Part shown: one piece after another, positions 26,001 to 34,891 of the stretch
How the letters are laid out: each line of letters starts with the position of its first letter
Numbering within the stretch: the first letter of the stretch is position 1
Assembly: GCF_000699505.1 (NCBI RefSeq)
Contig: NZ_CP007490.1
Span: forward strand, 124,001 to 188,000
Direction: 5' to 3'
DNA from: Rhodoluna lacicola
Lineage (GTDB): Bacteria; Actinomycetota; Actinomycetes; Actinomycetales; Microbacteriaceae
DNA length: 64,000 nucleotides
Translations under genes and position numbers: made by a program
The notes under the pieces: model-generated
Seen by the model: the letters and a program-made list of their open reading frames with translations, nothing else
Database searches by the model: none
Told to the model about the DNA's origin: nothing

Positions 26001-27365
26001 ATGTCTAAACACCTAAAAGTCGCCATAATTGGCGCCGGTCCGGCCGGTATCTACGCGGGAAATATCCTGAAAAATCAGCACCCCGATGTTGAAATCGACC
26101 TATTTGATTCGCTACCTGCGCCCTACGGTTTGATTCGCTACGGAGTTGCTCCGGATCACCCACGAATCAAGGGAATCGTCAACTCGCTGCACGAAATGTT
26201 GGCCGAGGGCACGATTCGTTTTTACGGCAACGTGACTTTTGGTACCGATTTACACCTAAAAGATATTCGCGAGCACTATCACGCGGTGATTTTTGCGACC
26301 GGTGCAATTAAAGATGCTCAGCTAAACATTCCGGGAATTGAACTTGACGGTTCATACGGTGCAGCGGATTTTGTTTCTTGGTACGACGGCCACCCAGACT
26401 ACCCACGCACCTGGCCGCTGGTGGCTAAAGAAGTTGCCGTGCTCGGCAACGGAAACGTGGCCCTAGATGTTGCGCGCGTGCTTGCCAAACTGCCAGATGA
26501 CATGCTGAGCACAGATATCCCTGCCAACGTTTATGAGGGACTCAAGAATTCACCGGTCACCGATGTGCACGTCTTTGGACGTCGCGGACCAGCAAGCATT
26601 AAATTCACACCGATTGAATTGCGCGAACTTGGTGAAGTTAAAGATGTTGACATTGTGGTTTACGAAGAAGACTTTGCCGCGCTGCCTGGCAAAGACTCCT
26701 GGTTTGATGAAGATGCCGAGGGCGTTACCAATCAGCACAAGGTGATGGCGCGAATCATGAATGAGTGGCGTGAGCGTGAACTAACCGGCGCACCGAGACG
26801 ACTACACCTGCACTTCTGGCACAAGCCGGTTGAAGTTCTTGGCACCGATGGAAAAGTTTTTGGCATGAAGTTTGAGCGCACAGCAGATGCTGGCGCAGGC
26901 GCAATTTCACACACCGGTGAATTCCGTGAATACGCGGTGCAGGCTGTTTACCGTGCGATTGGTTACTTTGGTTCGGAGTTGCCAGGAATTCCGTTTGATG
27001 AAAAGTACGGTGTGATTCGCAACGATGGTGGTCGCGTAGTTGATGAGCACGGCAAGCGCATTACCGGAATGTACGCAACCGGTTGGATTAAGCGCGGACC
27101 CGTTGGTCTGATTGGTCACACCAAATCGGATGCCATGGAAACAATTGCAAACTTGGTTTCGGATATTGAAACCCTGGTTGACCCAACTGAGGAAAGCGTT
27201 CTAACCAAACTCATTGAACGCGGTGTTGAATACACCGATTGGTCTGGCTGGTTAAAGTTGAACGAACACGAACTCTCTCTCGGCGCAGCCGACACCTCAC
27301 ATGTTGATCGCGAGCGCGTGAAAGTTGTTGACCGCGATGAGCAAGTCAAAATCAGCCGCAGCTAA
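26001..27365 (+). CDS. fprA: ferredoxin-NADP+ reductase of the adrenodoxin-reductase type
   Basis: 454 residues from ATG 26001 (MSKHLKVAIIGAGPAGIYAG). The FAD loop, DLFDSLPAPYGLIRYGVAPDHP, NADPH loop LGNGNVALDVAR and C-terminal GWIKRGPVGLIGHTKSDA are hallmarks of FprA. It passes electrons between NADPH and ferredoxins. It is divergent from ppm1 and monocistronic, converging on the GNAT gene. Confidence 0.93.
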   Translation: MSKHLKVAIIGAGPAGIYAGNILKNQHPDVEIDLFDSLPAPYGLIRYGVAPDHPRIKGIVNSLHEMLAEGTIRFYGNVTFGTDLHLKDIREHYHAVIFATGAIKDAQLNIPGIELDGSYGAADFVSWYDGHPDYPRTWPLVAKEVAVLGNGNVALDVARVLAKLPDDMLSTDIPANVYEGLKNSPVTDVHVFGRRGPASIKFTPIELRELGEVKDVDIVVYEEDFAALPGKDSWFDEDAEGVTNQHKVMARIMNEWRERELTGAPRRLHLHFWHKPVEVLGTDGKVFGMKFERTADAGAGAISHTGEFREYAVQAVYRAIGYFGSELPGIPFDEKYGVIRNDGGRVVDEHGKRITGMYATGWIKRGPVGLIGHTKSDAMETIANLVSDIETLVDPTEESVLTKLIERGVEYTDWSGWLKLNEHELSLGAADTSHVDRERVKVVDRDEQVKISRS

Positions 27366-27380
27366 CTCAGCTTTCCTGGC

Positions 27381-27818
27381 TTAAATATTTTTCTCGTAAA
27401 TCACAAATTCTGACTTGGTTGCCAAAGCGTCATAAAGTCTCTGCGCAGTGGTGTTGTCTCGATGAGTTTGCCAATAGAGTTTTTTCGCTCCACGCTCTTT
27501 GCCAAAGTTTGCGGTGGCTTCAATCAACGCCCGGCCAAATCCCTGGCCACGCACACTTGGGTCAACGAACAGATCCTCTAGGTACAGGTCTTGATTTTGG
27601 CTCCAGGTTGAATGAGTGAAAGATGCGTGGGCGATTCCAACAATTTGTTCGTCAACCTCAAGCACCAAACCGTAAATTTCGTAATCGGGATTGGTCAAAC
27701 GGTCAAAAGTTATTTGGGTTTGTTCTTCGGATAGTTGGTGCTGGTAGAAAACCAGGTACTGGTCCCAGAGTGGGCGCCACTGCGGGTAGTCGGTTTTACT
27801 TAACGCGCGAGTCTTCAT
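27381..27818 (-). CDS. GNAT family N-acetyltransferase
   Basis: 145 residues from ATG 27818 (MKTRALSKTDYPQWRPLW); ATG 27830 is also possible. Longer starts would add a low-complexity leader that is the DUF3073 gene read in another frame. The acetyl-CoA loop is VRGQGFGRALIEA, with DLYLEDLFVDPSVR before it and WQTHRDNTTAQRLYD after, as in small spermidine/amino-acid acetyltransferases. Its start lies 23 bases inside the upstream DUF3073 gene. Substrate unknown. Confidence 0.8.
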   Translation of the reverse strand: MKTRALSKTDYPQWRPLWDQYLVFYQHQLSEEQTQITFDRLTNPDYEIYGLVLEVDEQIVGIAHASFTHSTWSQNQDLYLEDLFVDPSVRGQGFGRALIEATANFGKERGAKKLYWQTHRDNTTAQRLYDALATKSEFVIYEKNI

Positions 27819-28023
27819 CAGACTCTTCATCCTCGTCTTGAGTTTCCTCGTCAGCGTCGCTGTCTTCTGGGTAGAGGTCTGCCCACTTGTCGACATACTG
27901 GTCATCGGTGTCTGACGGGTGTCCGATTTCCTTTTCAAGCGCAGTTAGGTCAGTGCTTGGGCTGAAGTACTTCAGCTCGCGAGCCACCTTGGTGTGCTTG
28001 GCTTTTTGACGGCCACGACCCAT
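27796..28023 (-). CDS. DUF3073 protein
   Basis: 75 residues from ATG 28023: MGRGRQKAKHTKVARELKY, STDLTALEKEIG, then a very acidic tail of Asp/Glu/Ser. This is the conserved actinobacterial DUF3073 protein usually encoded next to purM; here it is more than 6 kb away and coupled to a GNAT gene. Function unknown. A basic head with an acidic tail could suit nucleic-acid or ribosome contact (speculative). Confidence 0.85.
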   Translation of the reverse strand: MGRGRQKAKHTKVARELKYFSPSTDLTALEKEIGHPSDTDDQYVDKWADLYPEDSDADEETQDEDEESDEDSRVK

Positions 28024-28098
28024 GTCGAGCCCCCTAACGAATGATTGAGCGCGCAAAACACGCTGGAAACATAAGAAATCTAACGCCTATTTTAGCAG

Positions 28099-28449
28099 TC
28101 AGGTTGCCAGAGCTTGCCCAAGCAGCACAGCTGTGGATGAAAGCACCAGGTTGGTCAAAATGTTCAAAAGCCCCTGGGCCAGCCGACCGCGACGCATAAA
28201 TTCAACCGTTTGAGCCGCAAAGCTACTGAAGGTTGACAGACCCCCGGCTAGGCCAGTGATCAAGATGATGGCCCAAAAAAAGTTTTGGCTGCTGGCCATT
28301 ACGCCCACCAAAAAAGAGGCGGCCACGTTGCCGGCAAGGATTCCCCAGGGCAATTTACCCTGCCACTTGCCCATATAGAGGCGAAGCACCGATCCAATGC
28401 CGCCGGCAATCGCCACTGCAAAAATCAACAGCACAAATTCCAGGCTCAT
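28099..28449 (-). CDS. crcB: fluoride channel CrcB/Fluc subunit 1
   Basis: 116 residues with four hydrophobic helices: GGIGSVLRLYMGKW, GILAGNVAASFLVG and GGLSTFSSFAAQTVEF, the GN and STFSSF motifs of Fluc channels. Actinobacteria often carry two Fluc genes whose products pair as a heterodimer. It overlaps the second crcB by four bases. Confidence 0.93.
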   Translation of the reverse strand: MSLEFVLLIFAVAIAGGIGSVLRLYMGKWQGKLPWGILAGNVAASFLVGVMASSQNFFWAIILITGLAGGLSTFSSFAAQTVEFMRRGRLAQGLLNILTNLVLSSTAVLLGQALAT

Positions 28450-28826
28450 TTGGTGTCACCTTCCAAACGATTTTTGGAACGTGAAATCACAAAGGCAAAC
28501 CAATAGGCGCCAAGTCCAAGACCGGTGATGAGCAATGTTCCAACAATTGCAACCCAGCCGATGCCCTGAGTGTAGAGAACAATCAGTGCCGCAAAACTAC
28601 TCATGGTGGTGAAGCCGCCGGCAAAGCCAACTTTCCAGAGCGCGTTCAGGGTATCGGTGTCGTATTTTTTATTGCCATTGAGCCAACCGATAAGAGCTGC
28701 ACCAGCCAGGTTTACAAAAACGATCGAAGGCAAATCACCAAAGGTAAAAAACAAAACGAAACGGATCAACGTGCCAAGCGCCCCACCTAAAAAGGTAAGG
28801 CGAATGGTCGTGCTGTTGATTTGCAT
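28446..28826 (-). CDS. crcB: fluoride channel CrcB/Fluc subunit 2
   Basis: 126 residues: GGALGTLIRFVLFF, FVNLAGAALIGWLNG and GGFTTMSSFAALIVLY. The TTMSSF motif replaces the STFSSF of its partner, as in dual-gene Fluc systems. It starts two bases after the stop of the DHA2 exporter gene, so the three form one transcript. No fluoride riboswitch is visible in the tiny upstream gaps. Confidence 0.92.
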   Translation of the reverse strand: MQINSTTIRLTFLGGALGTLIRFVLFFTFGDLPSIVFVNLAGAALIGWLNGNKKYDTDTLNALWKVGFAGGFTTMSSFAALIVLYTQGIGWVAIVGTLLITGLGLGAYWFAFVISRSKNRLEGDTK

Positions 28827-28828
28827 GG

Positions 28829-30517
28829 TTACTCGGCGTCAGCCTTAGTTTCTGGCTTTGCCTTTGCACGAGTCTTGCGGACTCCGGCAACTTCTTTTGA
28901 CTTTGTGCCCAGGTTGTAGGTTGAGGCAAGACCAAGCAGCAAGAAGAAAGCTGCGGCCCAACCGGTTGCCTTCATGCCATCGGTGAATCCATCGGCTGCG
29001 GCTACGGTTACCTGGTTTGCAACATCCTGAGGCATGCCCTGTGAAGTTAGGAACTGTGGAATTGCAATGATCGCGGCACCGGCAGAGTCGGCAACTGGTC
29101 CGGCAATCTGCTCGGCAATTATTTGACGAGTTGGTTCGTCAACGACTGACAATCCTGGCAGGTCAACAATGCGAGTCTCGATTGAGGCCTGGGTAGAGGT
29201 GAAAAGTACGGTACCCAAAACTGCAATGCCGAGTGCCGAACCAATCTGACGAACGGTTGACTGCGAACCTGAAGCCTGGCCGGTTTTTTCCAGTGGCACA
29301 TCAACCATGATCACGCCGGTTAGCTGCGCGGTGGCCAATCCAATTCCAATTCCGTAAATTGCTAGGAATGGCGCGATGCCTTGCCAGCCACCAGATGTTG
29401 ACGCAATAAACGCGATTCCGGCAACGGCAATCAGTTCTAGAAATACACCGATGCGAACGGCATTAGTTGCAGAAAGTTTTCCGCTTAGTGCACCGCCAAC
29501 TGCAGAGGCTAGGAATGCTCCACCGGCAAGCCACAGCAAGACGAGCCCAGATGAAATTGCGCTGAGTCCCTGAACGTTCTGCAACCAAAGTGGAATCGCG
29601 AAGAGCAAACCAAACTCACCCATTGAGATGATTCCCGCGGCAATCGAACCGTTTCTAAAAGAAGCGATGCCGAACAGGCCGAGGTCAAGAATTACATTTT
29701 TCTGAGCCTTCTCGCGTGAGCGTTCCCAAAGAACAAACAGCACGGTTGAAATTACGAAGATGGCTAGCGATACCGGAATCACAGAGATGCCGGTGGTTGG
29801 CCACTTGAAGTCACCAATCGCAAACTGGTTTGCCGGGTTCACGTTCCACCAGCCGTAGGCACGACCCTCAATCAGACCAAAAACCAGGGTAGAGAACATG
29901 ATTACCGAGATGCCGGCACCAACCCAGTCAATTCGACCCTCGCGCTGCGCTTGCTTTGATTCGGTAGCAAAAATCAAAAGACCGATGATGATGATTAGCC
30001 CAAGCGGAGCGTTGATGTTAAAAGCCCAGCGCCAATCAAAATCGGTGGCAAGCCAACCGCCAAGCACCGGACCAACCGCAACCATTCCACCGATGGTTGA
30101 ACCCCAAACCGCAAATGCGATTCCACGTTCTTTGCCTTGGAAGGTTGCGTTTACCAGTGACAGCGTGGTTGGTAGCACCATCGCGCCACCAACACCTTGA
30201 GCGATGCGAGCCAAAATCATTGTTGAGGCATCGGTAGAGAAACCAGCCCAAATTGAAGCCAGGGTAAAAATGAAAATACCGATAATCAAAAGCTTGCGGC
30301 GACCAATGCGGTCACCGATTGTTCCCCAGACCAAAAGCAGTGATGCAAAGACCAGCACGTAGCTTTCCTGCACCCACTGGACCTCTGTTGAACTTAGTTT
30401 CAGATCGGCGATGATTGACGGAAAAATTGTGTTGACGATGGTTCCGTCAATGATGACGAGTGAAATCGCCATGGAAATAAAGACAAGACCGATCCAACGG
30501 TTTGGGGTTTTAGACAT
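28829..30517 (-). CDS. DHA2-family (14-TM) major facilitator exporter
   Basis: 562 residues. IDGTIVNTIFPSI (motif D1-like), GTIGDRIGRRKLLI (motif A) and GGAMVLPTTLSLVN (motif C of antiporters) mark an EmrB/QacA-type drug-proton antiporter. A basic tail of Lys, Ala and Glu ends the protein. It is the first gene of the transcript with the two fluoride channels. Substrate unknown. Confidence 0.9.
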   Translation of the reverse strand: MSKTPNRWIGLVFISMAISLVIIDGTIVNTIFPSIIADLKLSSTEVQWVQESYVLVFASLLLVWGTIGDRIGRRKLLIIGIFIFTLASIWAGFSTDASTMILARIAQGVGGAMVLPTTLSLVNATFQGKERGIAFAVWGSTIGGMVAVGPVLGGWLATDFDWRWAFNINAPLGLIIIIGLLIFATESKQAQREGRIDWVGAGISVIMFSTLVFGLIEGRAYGWWNVNPANQFAIGDFKWPTTGISVIPVSLAIFVISTVLFVLWERSREKAQKNVILDLGLFGIASFRNGSIAAGIISMGEFGLLFAIPLWLQNVQGLSAISSGLVLLWLAGGAFLASAVGGALSGKLSATNAVRIGVFLELIAVAGIAFIASTSGGWQGIAPFLAIYGIGIGLATAQLTGVIMVDVPLEKTGQASGSQSTVRQIGSALGIAVLGTVLFTSTQASIETRIVDLPGLSVVDEPTRQIIAEQIAGPVADSAGAAIIAIPQFLTSQGMPQDVANQVTVAAADGFTDGMKATGWAAAFFLLLGLASTYNLGTKSKEVAGVRKTRAKAKPETKADAE

Positions 30518-30549
30518 AGCCTCAGACTACCGGCTGAGTTGAGCCTTTC

Positions 30550-31446
30550 TTAGGCCAAAGCAAGCAAAAGGCTGGCACTTAGAGTCAGCGCAATGCCAAT
30601 CTTCTGAGTGGTGGCCACGTGTTCTTTCAGCACCAGGCGAGCCAAAAGGATTGTGCCCAGCGGGTATAGCGCGGTAAGCACACCAACAACCGTGAGCGCA
30701 CCGGTGCGTGAGGCCAGCGTGAAGAAAATATTTGCACCGGCATCTAAGGCGCCGGCCGCCATGATGGTCAAGAAAATCTTTGAGGTGATTGGCCCGTGTT
30801 CTGCTCGACCAAAACTTCCTGCCTTAATTTTGCGATTACGCAACACAGTAATTAGCACCACTGACCCAAGCAAAATTGCCGCAGTGGTGCGCATCACGAT
30901 TATGGGTGCGATTCCAGAGTCGTGCGGAGACCTAGCCAGGCTGGTCACCGCGATTCCGATTCCGGTACCGGCGATGATTGCCAAAAGAATTGCTCGTGGC
31001 TTTGGCATTTGCACAATCTCACCGTTTTTTGATGTTGGTGGCACGAAACCCACCAGCACCACGGCAATCAGTGCAATCGCAATTGCCACCCAGCCGATTG
31101 CCGAAAAACTTTCGCCTAGCAGACTAACCCCGATGATTGCCGGAACGATTGCCGACACCAGCGCACCCAGTGGCGAGATGATTGAGATTGGCCCAAGTGC
31201 CAGCGAGGCGTAAAGCGCTAAGAGTGCAACAACTGAGCTAAGCCCGCCCATTAGCCCCCAGAAGAAAGCCTGCTCAGAGAAATCACCGCCCATAAATGGC
31301 AACAGCAAAACCAAAACCATGAGGCCAGACATTGAGGCCAGAGCGGTAACCGTGACCACTCGAATTTGGCGTGAGGCAATCGCCGCAAAAAAGTCAGCGG
31401 CACCGTAGGTCACGGCAGTGAGTAATCCCAGGATCGCGGTGATCAT
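30550..31446 (-). CDS. EamA/DMT-family transporter
   Basis: 298 residues, about ten hydrophobic helices in two EamA repeats (AADFFAAIASRQIR; SIISPLGALVSAIVPAIIGV; TALYPLGTILLARLVLKE). Probably an inner-membrane metabolite exporter. It is 11 bases after the alcohol dehydrogenase gene and may be co-transcribed with it. Confidence 0.85.
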   Translation of the reverse strand: MITAILGLLTAVTYGAADFFAAIASRQIRVVTVTALASMSGLMVLVLLLPFMGGDFSEQAFFWGLMGGLSSVVALLALYASLALGPISIISPLGALVSAIVPAIIGVSLLGESFSAIGWVAIAIALIAVVLVGFVPPTSKNGEIVQMPKPRAILLAIIAGTGIGIAVTSLARSPHDSGIAPIIVMRTTAAILLGSVVLITVLRNRKIKAGSFGRAEHGPITSKIFLTIMAAGALDAGANIFFTLASRTGALTVVGVLTALYPLGTILLARLVLKEHVATTQKIGIALTLSASLLLALA

Positions 31447-31457
31447 TTTGGTTTTGA

Positions 31458-32507
31458 CTAGATGGTGCTTGCGTCAATCACAAAGCGGTAGCGCACATCG
31501 GCGGCCACTACACGATTCCAAGCGGCATCGATAGTCGCTGGGTCAGTTGCGTCGAGCATTTCAACTGAGGCGCCGATTTTGTGTTTCGCGGCAAAATCCA
31601 ACATCTCTTGAACTTCAATCTGGCCCCCAACCTGTGAACCACTGATTGAACGGCGGTTTCCGGTAACGCTAAATACGTTGAAGCTTTGGCTATCAACTGG
31701 CAGACCAACAAACACGAGTGCGCCATCAAGCTTGATCATGCCCAGCAGTGAATCAACAGGAATGTCTGCGCTGGTGGTGTTCAAAATGAAATCAAATTTA
31801 TTCTTTAGGTCAACAAAAGTTTGCTGGTCTGAGGTTGAGCGATAGTCAACCGCACCAAAAGAAAGCGCATCTTCTTTTTTACTGAGCGAGTGACCAAGCA
31901 CGGTTACCTCGGCGCCAAGTGCAACGGCAAACTTAACTGCAAGGTGACCAAGACCACCCATGCCAAGAATCGCAACCTTTTTACCCGGTCCAGCTTTCCA
32001 GTGCTTCAATGGCGAGTAAACGGTAATACCTGCGCAAAGCAGTGGCGCGCATTCGGCAAGGTTTACGCCATCGGCAATGTGCAGCACGAAGTGTTCATCG
32101 GTGACAATTTCTTTTGAATAGCCGCCGTACTCAACGTCACCGTTGTATGCGTATCCGTTGTAGGAACCAACCGGACCCTTCTCGCAGTAGCTCTCAAGAT
32201 TTGATTTGCAGGCATCGCATTCGCGACACGAATCAACAAAAACTCCCACGCCAACGGTTTGACCAATTTTGAACTTGGTTACCTGGTCACCTACTTCAAT
32301 AACCTCACCGATAATTTCGTGGCCCGGCACCATTGGGAAAATATCGTTGCCCCATTCGCTGCGTGCTTGGTGGACATCGGAGTGGCAAATGCCGGAATAG
32401 CTAATTGCAATTCGAACATCTTTGGCGCGCACCGCACGGCGCTCAATGGTGCCCTTAGTAATAGGTGCATTGGCCTGGTTAATTAGAAGCGCATTAGTTG
32501 TGGTCAT
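31458..32507 (-). CDS. zinc-dependent NAD(P) alcohol dehydrogenase (YahK/CAD-type)
   Basis: 349 residues of the medium-chain dehydrogenase family. Catalytic zinc ligands are in GICHSDVH and GHEIIGEV; structural zinc cysteines are in CRECDACKSNLESYC. The cofactor loop is AILGMGGLGHLAVKFA. DRYDF-type features of cinnamyl-alcohol-dehydrogenase-like NADPH aldehyde reductases fit; the physiological aldehyde is unknown. Confidence 0.88.
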   Translation of the reverse strand: MTTTNALLINQANAPITKGTIERRAVRAKDVRIAISYSGICHSDVHQARSEWGNDIFPMVPGHEIIGEVIEVGDQVTKFKIGQTVGVGVFVDSCRECDACKSNLESYCEKGPVGSYNGYAYNGDVEYGGYSKEIVTDEHFVLHIADGVNLAECAPLLCAGITVYSPLKHWKAGPGKKVAILGMGGLGHLAVKFAVALGAEVTVLGHSLSKKEDALSFGAVDYRSTSDQQTFVDLKNKFDFILNTTSADIPVDSLLGMIKLDGALVFVGLPVDSQSFNVFSVTGNRRSISGSQVGGQIEVQEMLDFAAKHKIGASVEMLDATDPATIDAAWNRVVAADVRYRFVIDASTI

Positions 32508-32564
32508 GGGTTCAGCCTAAGCCGAGGCGAGTTCAAATAAGTACCCGGTTAGGCGAACCCGGAT

Positions 32565-32591
32565 AAAGCAAAACCCTCTCCGAAGAGAGGG
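32565..32591 (-). terminator. terminator of the tRNA cluster
   Basis: On the minus strand CCCTCTC-TTCG-GAGAGGG is followed by TTTTGCTTT: a 7-bp GC-rich stem with a tetraloop, just after tRNA-Phe. Confidence 0.88.
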
Positions 32592-32599
32592 CTTACTTG

Positions 32600-32672
32600 T
32601 GGCTCCGACCGGCATCGATCCGGTGACCTAACGATTTTCAGTCGTTCGCTCTACCAACTGAGCTACAGAGCC
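32600..32672 (-). tRNA. tRNA-Phe (GAA)
   Basis: 73 bases on the minus strand: acceptor GGCTCTG with CGGAGCC (one G-U-type pair), D arm AGCTCAGTTGGTAGAGC, anticodon loop CTGAAAA with GAA, T arm ending GGATCGATGCC. CCA is not encoded. Confidence 0.95.
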
Positions 32673-32700
32673 TCGAGCAGTTACCTGCCCGATTTACTAA

Positions 32701-32722
32701 AAGCCCCTCTAATGAAGGGCTT
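32701..32722 (-). terminator. hairpin between tRNA-Asp and tRNA-Phe
   Basis: AAGCCC (32701-32706) pairs with GGGCTT (32717-32722). On the minus strand it ends in GGGGCTTTTAG. It may be a partial terminator or a processing signal between the two tRNAs. Confidence 0.5.
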
Positions 32723-32730
32723 TAGTAAAG

Positions 32731-32804
32731 CGATCCTGACGGGACTTGAACCCGCGACCTCCGCCGTGACAGGGCGGCGCTCTAACCAACTGAGCTACAG
32801 GATC
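32731..32804 (-). tRNA. tRNA-Asp (GTC)
   Basis: 74 bases on the minus strand: acceptor GATCCTG with CAGGATC, D arm AGCTCAGTTGGTTAGAGC, anticodon stem-loop GCCCTGTCACGGC with GTC, T arm CGGGTTCAAGTCCCG. Discriminator G; no encoded CCA. Confidence 0.96.
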
Positions 32805-32828
32805 TAGTTGCTACTAGCCATCTATTGG

Positions 32829-32901
32829 TGACCCCAACGGGATTCGAACCCGTGCTACTGCCGTGAAAGGGCAGCGTCCTAGGCCACTAAACGATGGGGC
32901 C
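32829..32901 (-). tRNA. tRNA-Glu (TTC)
   Basis: 73 bases on the minus strand: acceptor GGCCCCA with TGGGGTC, D arm TTTAGTGGCCTAG, anticodon stem-loop TGCCCTTTCACGGCA with TTC, T arm CGGGTTCGAATCCCG. First of the three tRNAs in transcription order. Confidence 0.96.
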
Positions 32902-33026
32902 TACAAAGAGATACTTCATAGCACCAAGAGCCAAGAATACTGGGTGAGATGGCCGATGGCAACCCGAGAATCATTCACAGGTAGCCTTCAGCCTCTTATA
33001 AAGGGGCGCGTGTTAGTTTCGAAACT

Positions 33027-34232
33027 ATGACAATCCGTGTTTCTCGCGCCCTGATCGCTGCATTTGCGGTCTCTGGGCTGATTTTCACCGGTTTGACCGT
33101 GGCCCCTTCTTTTGCGGTGCCCAGCTATCCGTCGGCTGCCGAGGTAGCTGCCGCCAAAAATAATGTGACCAAAAAGAAGGCGATGATTGCGCGGCTTGAA
33201 AAAATCATTGCCGACCTTGCCGCCGAAGCCGCCGACCTGGGTCGCACCGCTCAGATAAAAGGTGAGACATTTAACCAGGCCCAAGAAAAAGTAGACATTA
33301 TTTCTGCCAGGGTAAACAGTTTGCAGTCGCAGGCTGACGCCGCAAATGCCGCAGCCGATGAAGCGCAGGCACAGCTTGGCAAGATTGCCGCGCAGATGCA
33401 AAAAGATGGTGCCACCGGCGGAACCGCCATGACTCTGTTTTTGAATTCCGGTGAAGCAGACAACTTGCTTTACCAACTTGGCGCACAAGAAAAAGTTGCC
33501 CAGCAGTCAGATGTGATTTACCGCCGCTCGATTGAGAAGCAACAGTATGCGCAATCGGTGACCGATGAACTTAATGTTGCCAAAAAAGAATTAGCAGCAA
33601 CCGCCGCAATTGCCAAGGCCGCTTTCGTTGAAGCGCAAAACGCAGCGAACGCGGTGCAGGCAAAAGTAGATGAAAACAATCGTCTAAACAAAACTTTCTA
33701 CGGCCAACTTGCTAGCTTGCGAAACACCGCTGCCGATCTTGAGCGTCAACGTGCGGAGGGTCTTGCTGCCGAAGCGCGACAGAACGCTGGCAAGACAATG
33801 CCAACCGCGCCAGAACTTTATGATGTTGGTCCGGCAAATGCTGCAAAGGTTGATGGCGCATTCGCATTTGCCAAGCAACAACTTGGTGAGCGTTACGTAC
33901 TTGGCGGAATGGGGCCAGATGTTTGGGACTGTTCCGGAATCACCAAGGCATCGTATGCAGCAGTAGGTGTTTACATTGGTACGCACTCGGCAACCAATCA
34001 GTTCCGCACCATGGCTTATGCCAAGAAGCTGATTCCGTTGCAGCAAGCGGTGAGCGGTGACCTGATGTGGTACACCGAGTCCAGTTCTTTTGACGGCGAT
34101 AAATATCACGTAGTGCTCTACATGGGTGGTGGCATGATGCTTGAGTCGCCGAACCCAGCGCGAACCGTGCGAATTGTTCCGCTTCGCTACGGTGAACTTT
34201 TCCCATACGCTGGGCGACCAACCGCAAACTAA
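33027..34232 (+). CDS. secreted NlpC/P60 peptidoglycan endopeptidase with coiled-coil stalk
   Basis: 401 residues. A signal peptide ends near SFAVPSYP (about residue 30). Residues about 35-250 are an Ala/Lys/Glu/Gln-rich coiled coil, as in RipA-type hydrolases, probably autoinhibitory or for septal targeting. The C-terminal about 130 residues are NlpC/P60: Cys in WDCSGITKASY, His in KYHVVLYMGGGMM. It cuts stem-peptide bonds in the wall, probably at division. It stands alone between the tRNAs and a strong terminator. Confidence 0.9.
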   Translation: MTIRVSRALIAAFAVSGLIFTGLTVAPSFAVPSYPSAAEVAAAKNNVTKKKAMIARLEKIIADLAAEAADLGRTAQIKGETFNQAQEKVDIISARVNSLQSQADAANAAADEAQAQLGKIAAQMQKDGATGGTAMTLFLNSGEADNLLYQLGAQEKVAQQSDVIYRRSIEKQQYAQSVTDELNVAKKELAATAAIAKAAFVEAQNAANAVQAKVDENNRLNKTFYGQLASLRNTAADLERQRAEGLAAEARQNAGKTMPTAPELYDVGPANAAKVDGAFAFAKQQLGERYVLGGMGPDVWDCSGITKASYAAVGVYIGTHSATNQFRTMAYAKKLIPLQQAVSGDLMWYTESSSFDGDKYHVVLYMGGGMMLESPNPARTVRIVPLRYGELFPYAGRPTAN

Positions 34233-34264
34233 TTTAGGCAGCAAAAAGTACTCACACAAAGACT

Positions 34265-34292
34265 GAAGGGTCCCCACTGGGGACCCTTCTTT
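34265..34292 (+). terminator. intrinsic terminator after the NlpC/P60 gene
   Basis: GAAGGGTCCCC (34265-34275) pairs perfectly with GGGGACCCTTC (34279-34289), loop ACT, followed by TTTC. Confidence 0.9.
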
Positions 34293-34336
34293 CAAAAAAC
34301 TTAATCGACACCAGTGGCGGCTTCGATTAGAGCGTC

Positions 34337-34822
34337 CTAGTGGCCGCTCTCGAATCTCGCGTACGCCTCTTTGATTAGACGCTCAGCAACATCTTTACCC
34401 TGCCACTCGCCAACCTTTACCCACTTGCCCGGCTCTAGATCTTTGTAGTGCGAGAAGAAGTGATGCAGTTCTTTCTTTAGCTGCTCAGGAACGTCGTTGA
34501 TGTCCTGGATGTGTGCGTAGCGAGGGTCCTTGGTCTGCACGCAGATAACCTTTTCGTCGATGCCCCCATCGTCTTCCATGGGAAGCACGCCAACCGGGCG
34601 AACATCAACAACCACACCGGGGAACACCGGGAACTCAAGAATTACCAGCGCGTCTAGTGGGTCGCCATCGCCACCCAGGGTCTTATCGAAGAAACCGTAG
34701 TCAATTGGATAAACAAAAGGAGTGAATAGAACGCGGTCGAGGTGCACGCGACCGGTCTCGTGATCAACTTCGTACTTATTGCGTGATCCGCGAGGAATTT
34801 CAATTACTGCTTCGTAACCCAT
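34337..34822 (-). CDS. ppa: inorganic pyrophosphatase
   Basis: 161 residues from ATG 34822 (MGYEAVIEIPRGSRNKYEVD); an upstream frame to 34861 is not needed. Family I soluble pyrophosphatase: the metal-binding Asp cluster is in GDGDPLDALVI and VKVGEWQG follows. Hydrolyses PPi and so drives biosynthesis. Divergent from tilS. Confidence 0.96.
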   Translation of the reverse strand: MGYEAVIEIPRGSRNKYEVDHETGRVHLDRVLFTPFVYPIDYGFFDKTLGGDGDPLDALVILEFPVFPGVVVDVRPVGVLPMEDDGGIDEKVICVQTKDPRYAHIQDINDVPEQLKKELHHFFSHYKDLEPGKWVKVGEWQGKDVAERLIKEAYARFESGH

Positions 34823-34891
34823 GGGTCTCCTAAATAGGCTTATGGCAAGAGGTGCTTGCACAACTTCTAAAAGATTACCGAAAGAACACCG

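Noticed and set aside
27819-27938. Long N-terminal extension of the GNAT protein
   Set aside because: The extra 40 residues are a low-complexity Lys/Thr/Ser stretch generated by reading the acidic DUF3073 tail in another frame.
28827-30549. Fluoride riboswitch for the crcB transcript
   Set aside because: The gaps before crcB (2 bases) and before the exporter gene (32 bases) are too short for the conserved pseudoknot.
33684-34295. 203-codon minus-strand frame opposite the NlpC/P60 gene
   Set aside because: It runs through the terminator hairpin and opposes a clear catalytic domain; protein composition is not credible.
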